Positions 1 through 10,319 of a DNA stretch of 64,000 bases are shown here, one piece after another. The position numbers and the translations under genes are program-made. Each line of letters begins with the position of its first letter. Position 1 is the stretch's first letter. Source of the stretch: Ascaphus truei (taxonomy: Eukaryota > Chordata > Amphibia > Anura > Ascaphidae); assembly GCA_036426205.1 (NCBI GenBank), contig CM071570.1, positions 73,811,763 through 73,875,762 on the forward strand, in the 5' to 3' direction. The notes beneath the pieces are model-generated. The model saw nothing but the letters and a program-made list of their open reading frames with translations, made no database searches and had not been told where the DNA came from.

Positions 1-164
1 ATTCCAACATTGCAATTTAACAACTTCAATGTCATTCTGTATGTCAGATGGATTTGGGTTGGCTAACAGAGAACATTCAGGGCACTCCGAAGAAGCAAAA
101 AACACCCCACGTCGATGGCTAAAATACTGAGGGCGTCAGAATTTTTATTGAATTTTTTATTTCT
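1..164. other. unassigned AT-rich sequence
   Basis: I see no coding potential, repeat boundary or RNA gene here. Confidence 0.5.
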
Positions 165-275
165 TTACTTAGAAAATGTTTTACCAGGAAGTAATACATT
201 GAGAGTTACCTCTCGTTTTCAAGTATGTCCTGGGCACAGAGTTATGACAATACATGGTTACATTAAATGAACAGA
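165..275 (-). repeat. LINE (L2-like) 3' tail fragment
   Basis: The reverse complement carries the block GCCCAGGACATACTTGAAAA followed by a GAGGTAACTCTC segment. The same block occurs on the plus strand at about 15680-15745, where it runs into an AT-rich ATAAATAAATAA end. Two oppositely oriented copies in one window show a dispersed repeat. The AT-rich end suggests the 3' tail of a non-LTR retrotransposon or of a SINE using the same tail. Assignment to L2 is inference. Confidence 0.55.
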
Positions 276-796
276 GGTTATACATTCAATTTACACACAT
301 TGAATCATCAAAATTACTCTAACAGTAAATACACTATTGTACAGAAGGAGATAATGGGACATACTTAATAAGCAATGCTATACCTTAACACCTTTCCAGA
401 GCCAGGAGATCTCTTGGGGAGTAGGACCACTTAGTAAATATGGCCCTATTTGTCATGTATCCCTTTAACACTGAAAGGGTTAACGTATAGTTGGAGAGTG
501 CAGCTTAAACATGGTGTATGATCAGTTGTTTTCATAGCAAGAGACTGATACAACCGCTTGATAATACTTTGCCAACATTATTATTGTAATGTTGATCTAA
601 GCTTTAACAAATGCATGTGACTTTCCATATTGCATTACATATTGTGTCTTAATATTAATATGCAAGTCACTACGGAATCCCTGTTCTGCACATATGAAAT
701 CCAATGTACTTGGTATTCTGCTTCAAAACCACATCTCTAATGACACATCTGCACATGAAAATGCACACCAAATCAACGTAACACTTATTCTCTGTG
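276..796. other. unassigned sequence
   Basis: AT-rich, with only short open frames. A small CCCTTTAACACTGAAAGGG inverted motif followed by TTAA lies near 469-483 and resembles the termini of the piggyBac-like MITEs at 37776 and 42547. It is too short to call. Confidence 0.4.
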
Positions 797-1445
797 TAAG
801 AGATGTGTGCAAAGGTTCATATAATGGAGACCGATTAGGGTGAAAGTATTTCTGGGCTTTATTGAGCCTGTTCCTTTATCCAGGCAAAACATACAAAAAA
901 AATAAAAATAAACAACAAACCCCTATCCCTTTGTAAGGGCTAACTTACTGCCCCAGACCCTGTCTGCAGGACTGGAGGGATATTCCCATTACCAGCCTAT
1001 CACCCCAAAGTCTCAGGAAGTACCGTAAGCCGGTAGCTCTCCATGTCAGTCCCTGGCAGGTTCCTGGGTCTTCTGTGATCAGGAAATATAGGTCTCTGGG
1101 TGTCTTGATCTCAGCACAGCCTTTGTGCTCAAGACAGTGTCTGTGTGCATGTTTCTCTGCTCTCCTCCTGTCAGCCCAAATGTGAGCTAAGGAATCTCTC
1201 TCCTGTTTCTCACATCAGGATTTTTACAGAGCTCTCATTAGTTCAGGTGGAGACTAGTTAATTGAGTAGCTGCAATTAGCTCTCTCTCTGCTGGATTCTC
1301 AGAGCTCTGAGGATGCTTTATTTAAACAGGGATAAGTCCCAGTTACACTCCGGCATTCATTTTCAAATGATTAATGACAGGTTTACACATTTTGCACTTA
1401 AACAAATATATCAACCATGTGAGAAACCTCATTTAAAGTAATTTC
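797..1445 (-). mobile_element. LTR-like repeat, family A, copy 1
   Basis: The segment from about 797 to 1020 is repeated in opposite orientation at 26775-27015; both share the block CCCAAAGTCTCAGGAAGTAC and a run matching CTGGATAAAGGAACAG. The part at about 1235-1350 is similar to 24575-24690. On the minus strand AATAAA lies in GCTCAATAAAGCCC near 857-872, as a polyadenylation signal in an LTR R region would. The U5-side end reads CATCTCTTACA. The 5' LTR border is not resolved and no target duplication was found. It could be another repeat class. Confidence 0.5.
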
Positions 1446-1682
1446 CCTTCTCACCCCCCATCCCTTTTCACAGCATTCTTAGTAGTAATTATGTAGCAGC
1501 AATTTTTTGTAATGATGTAGGTTTGACAGCAGAATTGCATTAGAAACCTACAATATCATATGATATAATTAATGTGCACTTGAACACCTGATTATGTGAT
1601 ATCTCTTCACTACATACTGTATAACACTAGTATTAGGGGATTGTGGCAGATAACATATTTTGCTCATGGTGAGTAAAACATA
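1446..1682. other. unassigned sequence next to the solo LTR
   Basis: No feature recognised. Its last four bases, CATA at 1679-1682, are the left target-site duplication of the following solo LTR. Confidence 0.5.
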
Positions 1683-2839
1683 TGTAGCCCCTTTTCCCCG
1701 TAACTAAAGGAACCACTGGTACTGCCATTATCTGTTGGCTACCAGAAAGCCCGAGCCTCTGCCACTGGGAGCCTGGGGTGATCTCTTGCTCACCTCGGTG
1801 CAGCGCCTCCACCTGTGAGGGATCCCAGCATAGCAGGATAAGTCCCTCACAGGAACCAAATAGTAAATACACACAAAGGTATATAATAACGGGTTTTACT
1901 GAACATATAATATGCAACCTGTACCAAACAGTATATAACACACCACCCCAATACACCATGTGAATGTTCCCCAAAGTACATAGGGTGCTTGCCACAAAAA
2001 TCCCTGATGTCCATTTCCCCCAATGTCAGGGCCACCCGAAAGTGTATGGAATAGTGCTATCCACTGAACTTAGGTTTGCTACCTGCCCGGGCGCCCCAGG
2101 AAAGCACAAACGTAGATCCGCAGATCCAGCGACGTCGGCGTTCCGTGAAGGTGTCCACCTCTGCGTGGGGTGAACTCCCGTAGGAGGTTCTCACCTTTAA
2201 GAGTCTATATCGTGAGTGGTCTGGTCACAGACCGCAGCCCGTGAGTCACTGCGTGGCATCCTGTCGCTGATGCCTCTCACTCTAAGGCTACTGGGGAAAT
2301 GTCCCCCTATCGGGGGGCCTTTCCCTGTAGCAGCCATAAGCTTAACATGTTTGGGGGCCTATCTGGGACCTAAGGGGCAATCTGGCGTAATCCGGGAGCC
2401 ACTGGCACCCGGACGCCACCTTCCCCTTATGTATCCTGGCTCCAACTCCCACCTTGCGCTCCTTTGTGCCAAACTGCCTCCTCTCCTCACCGTGAATCAG
2501 GCTGCCCTATTGGCTAACACTGCCCACATGATCGAGCTGCCCCAGAGCACTCTGGGTAGTGTAGTCCCCATGCGGAGCAATATCTAAGATGGCCACCGCT
2601 ACAATGATGGGACTGAGCATGCGCATCTTCCTGAAATGGCCTCGGAACACTTCAGCGCATGCACGAGGTGTCTTCTGCGCATGCGCTAGACCCAACATGG
2701 CGGCGCCCTGCCTAGGTATCCACCACGGAGCTCCATAGCGCTGGAGTGCTCTACCTTACCGCAGCCCCTTGCCGCCATAGCCTCCCCCTTCTCCACTCCC
2801 CCATCGGAGATGAGGGAGGGAAAGGGGGACCCGGCTACA
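1683..2839. mobile_element. solo LTR, 1157 bp, TGTAGCC...GGCTACA, TSD CATA
   Basis: The block starts TGTAGCCCCTTTTCCCCG and ends GACCCGGCTACA, so the ends are a 7-bp inverted repeat with the retroviral TG...CA form. CATA sits directly outside both ends (1679-1682 and 2840-2843), a 4-bp target duplication. The interior is much more GC-rich than its flanks and has no reverse transcriptase or gag coding, so this is a solo LTR. A second element with the same ends lies at 21191-21451. A Ty3/gypsy-type origin fits the size and TSD but is not proven. Open frames inside (for example 2216-2587) are incidental. Transcription orientation is not determined. Confidence 0.85.
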
Positions 2840-2843
2840 CATA

Positions 2844-4864
2844 AAAGGGTGAATTTTAGAAAGTTTGTAAGATAAATAACAGACATTAAATAAAAGCTAT
2901 GTTAAGGAGATATTATGCATGGGTCTGAAAAGAGTCAACGTTTGGTCTCCCATCCACAGACTTCTTTATCTCCCACCTCCTTGTTCCTTTACCTGGGAAC
3001 ATATTTTCAGGTAAACAAAATGTATTAATAAGTTCTGACTACTGAACAAGACATCTATTTTTTTATCCTATTCCCCGGTGAGTGCCAAAAGGACTGCGGT
3101 TTAAACAAAAAAGGGGTTTAGACAAAAAAGACAAAAAACCTTAGTGCTACATCCAACTTGACAAATGTTATAGTTAAAAATGTATCTGTTTATTTTCTCA
3201 TAAGCAAGGGTCATTTAGTTCAAGTCTTTGGCCAAAGTATTTTAAGCCTATAACCACGTCACAGTATGGCCCATCTGTAGGTCCCAACACTGCAGTACCT
3301 GCAAAAAGCCCTTGTTACCTCTCTAATGGAGGGAGAGCTGTCTTTATAGACATAAAAAGGGGTTTAACATGAAAAGTCTTTGTTTTTTACAAGATGTAAC
3401 TGTTAACTATCTGGTTTTAGTAGCAGTTTTATACAGTAAAAAAAGCCCCCCCATCCAACATAAAGCATACACCTTAGATATTCTGAGCTGTGTATCTTCA
3501 CCAACAGCTTACTGTCTAGTTTAATGATAAACATATATGAGATGCCTTTAATTACTCACTGCAAAATAGCCAAATCCTGTCACCTGGTCCCATGACATTA
3601 TTTATCAACAGCTGTGATATCAATACAGAACTGATAGGCGAGTCAGAATCCAGTTATCCGAGCTACTCAAAAGAACAGTCTAGAAGCTGACACTAAAGTT
3701 GGTTTGAGAAAGGGCGTCTAGCGCAAAACATCTATCTTCTGCCTAAAATCCCCTTGGTTATAGGCTCTGAATAAACATGTACAGTAATATAGAGTTCAGT
3801 GAGCATATTGTTTATAGGATGTATATATAGTTTTGACAGTATTAATAATTGTCCAGTTTTTAATATGCTGGTAGTTATTTTTCTATTCTCTATGAGAGAG
3901 CTTATACATGGGACTAACTGGTTTGAGCACTGACTCTGGTTCAAACACAAGCGCAAATGACCTCAGACATGTGAGTTTATTTATTGTTATAGTTCATATT
4001 TCTGTGTCTGCAAAGAAACAAACAGCCTATGGTAGTCTACGTGTCTGAGAATGTTTTATCAATTCTGATACATTACTAATACAACAATTGTACAGGTGAC
4101 AATGTTCTAATCTCGTTGTAATCGTCTGCAAATGATCTGTTGTGACCAGGAATCCAGCACATTCTGTAGAGCTCTGGGACATTTGCCAAAACGTTGAAAA
4201 TCATATATATATATATATATATGAGAATCTGTTACAATCTTTATACCACTCCAAAAAAAAAAAAAGGATGGTAGAAATTGTGTTCTTTTGCTGTCAAGAA
4301 AAACCGGTTAAGCTGACAATGAGTTGTCTGCTATGTGAAATAGGATGACAGTATCTCTAGACTTTATTTAAAACAAAAACCGGGCAGGGAAATGTTCCAG
4401 CCAGAAAACCAACAAACAGCTTGAACATTGTTTTAGCTAATGCCATCTCATACAGCAAAACACTTCCATAACTGTTGCAATTTCCAACTCTGCAAGCCAG
4501 AAGTAATGAGTCAGATTTTTTACTCACAGCCAGGCTGTAAGTTGAATATACGGTAATGGATCCTTTCTCAACCACTCACTCAAGTGACAGGTGATGCTTT
4601 CATGTTTTGCTGCTAAAAATTGACATGTCAAAGATAAAAAGTGATACTAAGACGACTTTTCACTGTATGTCCTCTAATAGCAATAAGAGACTGTGAGTTA
4701 CTGGTTATGACAAAATTAACTTGACGCATAAAGGATTTGGTTGTCAGGGATTCTTTAACTGGAACATTAGCTTTTTGGAATACAGCATGTAAAAATACCA
4801 CGTGAGCTCATTCACATGTCTCAGACAGGTCTGCAACCCTGCTATTCCCCATTATCTCCTTGCA
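2844..4864. other. unassigned 2-kb interval with a TA microsatellite
   Basis: AT-rich sequence with no recognisable gene. It includes a TA dinucleotide run at 4203-4223. A GAGAAAGGGCG...GCGCAAAACAT segment near 3707-3730 is a faint relative of the gaaacgcgt motif seen elsewhere in the window. Short open frames here match nothing I recognise. Confidence 0.45.
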
Positions 4865-5080
4865 CAGGCGTGCACAAACGTTTTAAGTGACGCCTACCGG
4901 CTCACGCCCCCCTCCTCTCTGGCATCTTTGTGACGTTGTAACGTCACATTGTCATGGCAACGCGCCGCTGTGTTGTCATGTGATGTCGTGCTGCTATGGC
5001 AACGCGTTGCCATTTGACAAAATGACGCCATGTTGTCATGGTGATGCGTGTCATGTGCATGCCGGCCGAGCATGCACGAT
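4865..5080 (+). mobile_element. hAT-type MITE (family H), left part
   Basis: The block begins CAGGCGTGCACAAACGTTTT, matching the left end of the complete MITE at 48626 (CAGGGGTGCGCAAAGTTTTG). The match continues through a CGGCTC(A/G)CGCCCCCC segment and CATGGCAACG with CACGTGA/GTGACG-rich sequence. The right terminus of that family is absent. The element instead runs into the CpG-rich repeat at 5080-5345. Assignment to hAT follows from the 8-bp TSD of the 48.6-kb copy. Confidence 0.6.
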
Positions 5081-5346
5081 TGGCACTTGGCAGGGGCCTG
5101 CGCATGCGCACGAGCGTCTGGTAAATGCGCGATCGGCGATTACCGGCCACTCATTCACATACGCGGTTGGCAACTATCGATCACGCATGCACACAAGCCC
5201 CTGCCAAGTACCAATCGCTTGTGCGCATTCACGATGGGCGCTTGCCATTCACGCATGTGCGATGGGAGCTTTTCGCTCGCACGTGCGCAGTTGGCCTTGC
5301 CGTTCACGCATATGCGGTTGACTCTTTCCGTTCGCGCATGCGCTAA
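5080..5346. repeat. degenerate CpG-rich minisatellite, about 27-bp unit
   Basis: Successive units resemble CGCATATGCGGTTGAC followed by TTTCCGTTCG. Clear neighbours are at about 5251-5278, 5279-5305 and 5306-5333, with more diverged units back to about 5125. Each unit has a GC-palindromic core (CGCATGCG, CGCACGTGCG, CGCATATGCG). Open frames on several frames here come from the repeat and are not genes. Confidence 0.6.
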
Positions 5347-6074
5347 ATTTGTCCAACGGAAAATATGGTCACCCTATTTGTAAAGCCTACACTGCCAAAC
5401 AAGTACTTATAATGCATGCTCTTCAGGGCAGATATTGCTCTTTCCAACATGTAATTGCAGATGCCGTCTCGGGTACCGGCCTGCGCTCCAGGGACGCTCC
5501 TTGTGCTGTCCGTGGGGGATTTTGTGCAAGCTCACCCGCTACTGCTTGAAAAAAGCTGTTCTCCTTAGGTTTCCACAATAATTTAAGTTATTGTTATTGA
5601 AGGTTTTCTTTAACAATAAACAATATGAACTCATCATTTCCGGGATGGCCATTTCGATATCTGTGAGATTCTGTTAACATTCAACAGAGATAACATTAAG
5701 ACATAATGTAAGGTTACTATTTTGTCAATAGAAAAACTACAAGTACCAAAATCAGTATCACACACTATGAAAATTATACTTTAAAAGCTTTACTTTGAAA
5801 AATCATTAATGTCCATGTGGGTCCCTATGTAAACTTCTCTTAGATAACAAAAAACAAGATCACTTGTATCCTGGCATGAAAGCTCTGTAGGCATTTAATA
5901 TTTTCTCATCCTTTACATTAGGTCCAACTTCAGTCCTCAACGGCCACCAACAGACCAGGTTTTTAGGGTCATATAAAACCAAGAGACAATAAGAAGAGCA
6001 TGCAGCTTCATAGTGTGAGTCGATACAACTAGAGAGATTAAAGATACTCACAGAGTATATAAAAGCACTCGCCA
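5347..6074. other. unassigned interval with a hAT palindrome fragment
   Basis: Starts with AAAATATGGTCACCCTA at about 5359-5375, which looks like the right terminus of the element family seen at 36839. At 5921-5970 a CTTCAGTCCTCAACGGCCACC block matches the palindromic MITE represented at 12815-12918. The rest is unassigned AT-rich sequence. Confidence 0.4.
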
Positions 6075-6160
6075 GAAGGTATGTGCCTGGCGACTGTATT
6101 TAAAGCTTAATTCCATGACAATCACAGCTGGAAGTGTCTTTGTCTCGACCAAACTCTCGC
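6075..6160 (+). repeat. 86-bp direct repeat, copy 1
   Basis: AAGGTATGTGCCTGGCGACT through GACCAAACTCTCGC is repeated with few differences at 10008-10093. The two copies flank the CR1 element, about 3.9 kb apart in the same orientation. Similarity weakens beyond the 3' end but GTGACGTCA/GTGACATCA persists. It is a dispersed repeat of unknown class or the trace of a local duplication. Confidence 0.75.
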
Positions 6161-6682
6161 TTTGCAGCCGAGTGGTGACGTCACGAGCTGCCTCCTAATG
6201 CTAATTCAGGCAGCTGTTCGGGCTTCCCTGCCGGAGAGCAAAAGACACTGTGCTGACGGCTTCAGCTCCGGCTCTCCAGAAGCTGCCAATCCCCTGCAAG
6301 CCTCTTACACACGGGTTCCAGGAAAGGAAACAACTCATACCTGAAGACGAAAACATCTTCACATCTACCAGGACAAGAGGTTATCCCAGAGATCCTGCGT
6401 ATCCGTCGGATCCTACAACCGGTGACGCCGTTCCTCTGTTGTAGATGCGGACCAGCTGTGTAAACCCATGCCAGTTGTTGCATGACATGCTCAAAAGAAC
6501 TGATTTTTTTGGTACATGCATTACGTATCCTTGATGTCTTCACCCAATATATATTTTTATACTACACCATGAGTTGTGCGCTTTTCTCCTTCTTTTCCTT
6601 TTGTAGTTCAATGAGATGCTGAGCCATCTCCTGTGGATAGCAGCCACTCTACCAATTACCTCACATAAGGTCCCGTTATTTT
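6161..6682. other. unassigned sequence between direct repeat and CR1
   Basis: Contains a moderately GC-rich patch at 6160-6460 and a pyrimidine-rich TTTCTCCTTCTTTTCC stretch at about 6583-6603. No gene or element ends are clear. Confidence 0.4.
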
Positions 6683-6790
6683 TACATAGTTACATAGTTA
6701 CATAGTAGACGAGGTTGAAAAAAGACATAGGTCCATCAAGTTCAACCTATGCTAAATTTAGACAACAGATACTTTATCCTATATCTATAC

Positions 6791-7240
6791 TTACTTATTG
6801 ATCCAGAGGAAGGGATTAATTCCCTCCTGACTCCAAGAATTGGCAATCGGATTAATCCCTGGATCAACATCTTTCCCATGTATACTTATTTGGTATATCC
6901 CTGTATACCTTTCCCATCTAAAAAGATGTCCAACCTTTTTGTTGAACAAATCTATTGTATCTGCCATCACAATCTCCATGGGTAATGAATTCCACATTTT
7001 AACTGCCCTTACTGTAAAGAACCCTTTACTTTGTTGCTGGTGAAATTTCCTTTCCTCCAACCTTAAGGGATGGCCCCGAGTCCTTTGTACTGCCCGTGGG
7101 ATGAATAGTTCTTTTGAAAGCTCCTTGTATTGTCCCTGAATATATTTGTATATAGTTATCATATCCCCTCTTAGACGCCTGTTTTCTAATGTAAATAAAT
7201 CTAATTTAGCTAGCCTCTCCTCATAAATTAGATTGTCCAT
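6791..7240 (-). pseudogene. CR1 ORF2 C-terminal domain
   Basis: A 149-codon frame holds the C-terminal tail found after the CR1 reverse transcriptase: an RRLRGDMITIYKY motif near the start and VKMWNSLPMEIV further on, both characteristic of CR1 and related LINEs. It overlaps the preceding RT frame (7221-7946) by 20 bp in a different register, so a frameshift separates it from the RT. It ends at a stop about 100 bp before the octamer repeats. The domain's role is unclear, though it is retained across CR1 elements. Confidence 0.8.
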
Positions 7241-7946
7241 CCCCTATTAATTTGGTGGCTATTCTCTGCACTCTCTCTAGTTCCATAATGTATTTTCTTA
7301 GGATTGGTGCCCAAAATTGTACTCCATATTCAAGGTGTGGTCTTACTAATGCTTTGTAAAGGGGCATAATTATGTTTACTTGCCTTCCATCCATTGCCCG
7401 TTTGATGCAAGATAAGATCTTGATTGCCTTTGGAGCTACTGCATAACTTTGGGCACTATTGCTAAGCCTGCTGTCTACAAGCACTCCTAAATCCTTCTCC
7501 ATCAAGGATTCCCCCAATATATCCCCATTTAATTTGTAAGTCGCCTTTTTATTCTTGCACCCCAAATGCATAACCTTACATGTATCTGTATTAAACCTCA
7601 TCTGCCATTTACCTCCCCACATTTCCAGTCTCTCCAAGTCCTTCTGAAGAGAAATTACATCCTGCTCTGATTCTACTACCTTACACAATTTAGTATCATC
7701 AGCAAAGATGGAGACTTTGCTCTCAATCCCAACCTCAAGGTCATTAATAAACAAGTTAAAAAGCAGGGGTCCCAGTACCGATCCCTGAGGTACTCCACTC
7801 ACGACTTTAGCCCAACCTGAAAAAGTTCCATTTATGACAACTCTCTGTTGTCTGTCCTTTAACCAGTTTTCAATCCAGGTGCACATATTATTACTGAGTC
7901 CAATTTTCTTCATTTTGTACACCAACCGTATCAAAAGCCTTTGCAA
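7221..7946 (-). pseudogene. CR1 reverse transcriptase, palm and thumb part
   Basis: This 241-codon frame contains SGVPQGSVLGPLLFNLFIND and the catalytic FADDTKL motif (the Y/FADD box holding two of the three catalytic aspartates). A DLERLEMW segment and an ALVRPHLEYGVQFWAP segment follow, both typical of CR1/L2-type RTs. The first catalytic aspartate lies in the upstream block (7891-8349), which overlaps in another frame: a frameshift near 7920 falls right after FAKAFDTV. It is the best preserved coding part of the element but lacks an intact reading frame. Confidence 0.9.
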
Positions 7947-8349
7947 AATCTAAGTAGACAACATCAACTGCATTACCCTGGTCAACATTCCTACTTACCT
8001 CCTCAAAGAAACAAATAAGGTTAGTTTGGCAAGATCTATCCTTCATAAATCCATGCTGACTATTACTAATAATTTTGTTTTCCATTAGGTATTCCTGAAT
8101 ATTATCCTGTATTAAACCTTCAAGTAGTTTCCCTACTATTGAAGTCAGGCTTACAGGTCTGTAATTTCCCGGTTGTGATCTAGCTCCCTTTTTAAATATA
8201 GGCACCACATCTGCTTTACGCCAATCTTGTGGTACTGAGCCTGTGGAAATGGAGTCCTTGAATATTAAATATAATGGTTTGGCTATTACTGAGCTTAACT
8301 CCTTGAGAACTCTTGGATGTATGCCATCGGGGCCAGATGCCTTATTTAC
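7891..8349 (-). pseudogene. CR1 reverse transcriptase, finger part
   Basis: Read from the in-frame stop at 8350, this frame runs through KASGPDGIHPRVLKEL, GSVPQDWRKADVVPIFKKG, NYRPVSLTSIVGKLLE and VVYLDFAKAFDTV. These are the conserved N-terminal RT motifs, and the last includes the first catalytic aspartate. It is in the same frame as the endonuclease block, separated only by one TAA codon (EKI-stop-VNKASGPDG), so a single substitution broke ORF2 here. A frameshift near 7920 ends the block. Confidence 0.9.
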
Positions 8350-9399
8350 TTAAATTTTTTCAAGTCGCTTATGAACTTCTTCCTCAGTTAACCAATTGTT
8401 CATTAATATGGAGGTTGTGGCTTCCTCCTGCGGCACAACTATTGAATTTGATTCTTCCCTGGTAAACACAGAGGGGGCAAATAATTTGTTTAATACCTCT
8501 GCTTTTTCCTTATCTCCAATAATCTGCCTACCCATCTCACACTGAAAGTGTCCTATATTTTCTTTTCTCATTTTTTTGTTATTAAGGTACTTAAAGAACT
8601 TTTTAGGGTTGACCTTACTTTCTATTGCAATCCTTTTTTCATTATCCATTTTTGCTAATTTGATTGCCCTTTTGCAATTTTTGTTACATTCCTTATAATT
8701 CTGATACGATGTCTCCATCCCTTCTGACTTAAAGAATCTAAACGCCTTCCTCTTCTTATCCATTTCCTCCCCTACCTGTTTATTTAGCCACATTGGTTTT
8801 GACTTATTTCTTTTATACTTATTACCCAAAGTTATACACTGATAAGTGTGCTTTTCTAACAATGTTTTAAAGACTGCCCATTTATCTTCTACATTTTTCC
8901 CTGCAAAAACATCATCCCATTGTATTACTACTAGATTAGACCTCAGTTTATTAAAACCTGCCTTACTAAAGTTTAAGGTCTTTGTTGAACCCAAGAAATC
9001 TATTTTTTGATAATTTATTTCAAATGAGACCACGTTATGATCACTGTTACCCAAATGTTCCAGGACTTGAATATTTGTTATTACTTCTACATTGTTTGAT
9101 ATGACCAAATCCAGTATTGCCCCTCTCCTGGTTGGTTCCTCAATAATTTGGGTCATATAATTGTCCTTAAGCACCCCCAAAATCCTGTTTCCTTTTGCTG
9201 TAATGCTAATCTCATTGCCCCAGTCTATGTCTGGATAATTAAAATCCCCCATTATGCAAACATGACCCAGTTTTGATGCCTTTTCCATTTGAAAAAGTAT
9301 TTTAGCTTCCTCAATCTCACAGATATTTGGTGGTTTATAGCATATTCCCACAAACATTTTCTTAATACGTTTACCTCCACTGCTAATTTCTATCCACAA
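8350..9399 (-). pseudogene. CR1 endonuclease and linker
   Basis: This 349-codon frame holds the C-terminal half of the apurinic/apyrimidinic-like endonuclease that nicks target DNA in CR1 retrotransposition. IMGDFNYPDIDW carries the conserved GDFN box, LDLVISNN follows, and LGNSDHNVVSFE carries the SDH catalytic histidine box. A lysine-rich linker leads toward the RT. The N-terminal part of the endonuclease (9400-9690) is recognisable only with frame changes (ANARSLTDKIGEFE and then a DVIGL-like segment). The frame ends at the TAA at 8350. Confidence 0.88.
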
Positions 9400-9677
9400 A
9401 GTCTCTACATTTTTATCATTCCCTTCATAAACATCATCCCTTATAATAGGTTTTAGATCCGGTTTAACATATTAACATACTCCACCTCCCCTTCTATTTG
9501 TTCGATCCTTCCAAAAAAGGGAATAACCCTCTAAATTAACTGTCCAGTCATAAGTTTCATCCCACCATGTTTCAGTAATGCTATGATATCATACTGCTCC
9601 CTTGCAGCTATTAATTCAAACTCCCCTATTTTATCTGTCAGGCTTCTTGCATTAGCAAGCATGCATTTAAGTTTTTT

Positions 9678-9896
9678 TCAGCCTGTACTATTACAACAAA
9701 CTGTTCGGTTCATGCGGTCATGGCAACAGATTGCCCTATCTATCTTCCTAATAATGAAGTTCCCTACCACCACAATCTTTCTTTGTATCTGAGCATCATG
9801 AGTCCCCACTGTGCTGGAGGAACTATTCCCTTGGCTGCTAGAGGAATTAGTCTCCCCCAGGCTTGCCATTTTATTTAATAACTTTTTTGGAAACAC
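9678..9896 (-). pseudogene. CR1 ORF1 remnant, start of esterase-like domain
   Basis: A 72-codon frame reads KIVVVGNFIIRKIDRAICC then RMNRTVCC. This resembles the start of the SGNH-esterase-like domain of CR1 ORF1, where GDSIIR is expected. Here the aspartate and catalytic serine are replaced (GNF). Almost immediately downstream the sequence switches to endonuclease N-terminal coding, so most of the esterase domain and the ORF1 stop are deleted. The family recognition is from memory of CR1 ORF1 motifs. Confidence 0.6.
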
Positions 9897-9900
9897 ATGT

Positions 9901-10007
9901 TGTGGTTTGATTCAAGTTTTTCACTCACTTCCACCTTTTATTACTTTCCATTGGTGAATCTAATTGTAATAATCTCAATCAATTTGTGCGCTGCATTCTT
10001 TTTTTCA
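9901..10007. other. short AT-rich spacer
   Basis: Separates the 5' side of the CR1 from the second copy of the 86-bp repeat. No feature seen. Confidence 0.4.
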
Positions 10008-10093
10008 AAAGGTATGTGCCTGGCGACTGTATTTAAAGCTTCATTCCATGGGAATCACAGATGTCAGTGTCTTTGTCTCGACCAAACTCTCGC
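10008..10093 (+). repeat. 86-bp direct repeat, copy 2
   Basis: AAGGTATGTGCCTGGCGACT through GACCAAACTCTCGC matches 6075-6160. It is followed by ATGCTCCACCCAACTCGTTTTG with a CTCAAGG further on, similar in layout to the gaaacgcgt-type tails elsewhere in the window. Confidence 0.75.
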
Positions 10094-10319
10094 GTAGCCC
10101 CTTGTATACAGTGACATCAGATGCTCCACCCAACTCGTTTTGTCACTAGGGCGATTTTCTCAAGGAATAGTAGCATTTTCAACAGAGGGCTTATTTAAAG
10201 GTCCATGTAGCCATAGGGATTAATTGGTGTGAATACACACCTAGCTGATCACATTAAATCAGTGTAATGTGGTTGCATGGGAGATATATGAATATAAAAT
10301 ACCAAATACAACATAGAGT

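Larger units (their letters stand above)
6683..9900 (-). mobile_element. CR1-type LINE, nearly complete but broken
   Basis: The element is read on the minus strand, so its 3' end is at low coordinates. That end carries three tandem ACATAGTT octamers at 6686-6709, the short terminal octamer repeats typical of CR1. Coding blocks then appear in the expected reverse order: ORF2 C-terminal tail, reverse transcriptase, apurinic-type endonuclease and a short piece of ORF1. Frames are broken by at least one in-frame stop and two frameshifts. Most of ORF1 and the ORF1-ORF2 junction are missing, so it cannot be autonomous. The nearest other copy is the fragment at 24787-25887. No target duplication was found. 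Confidence 0.9.

Noticed and set aside
2216..2587. 123-codon plus-strand frame
   Set aside because: Entirely inside the solo LTR with a clean TSD; no gag or accessory motif.
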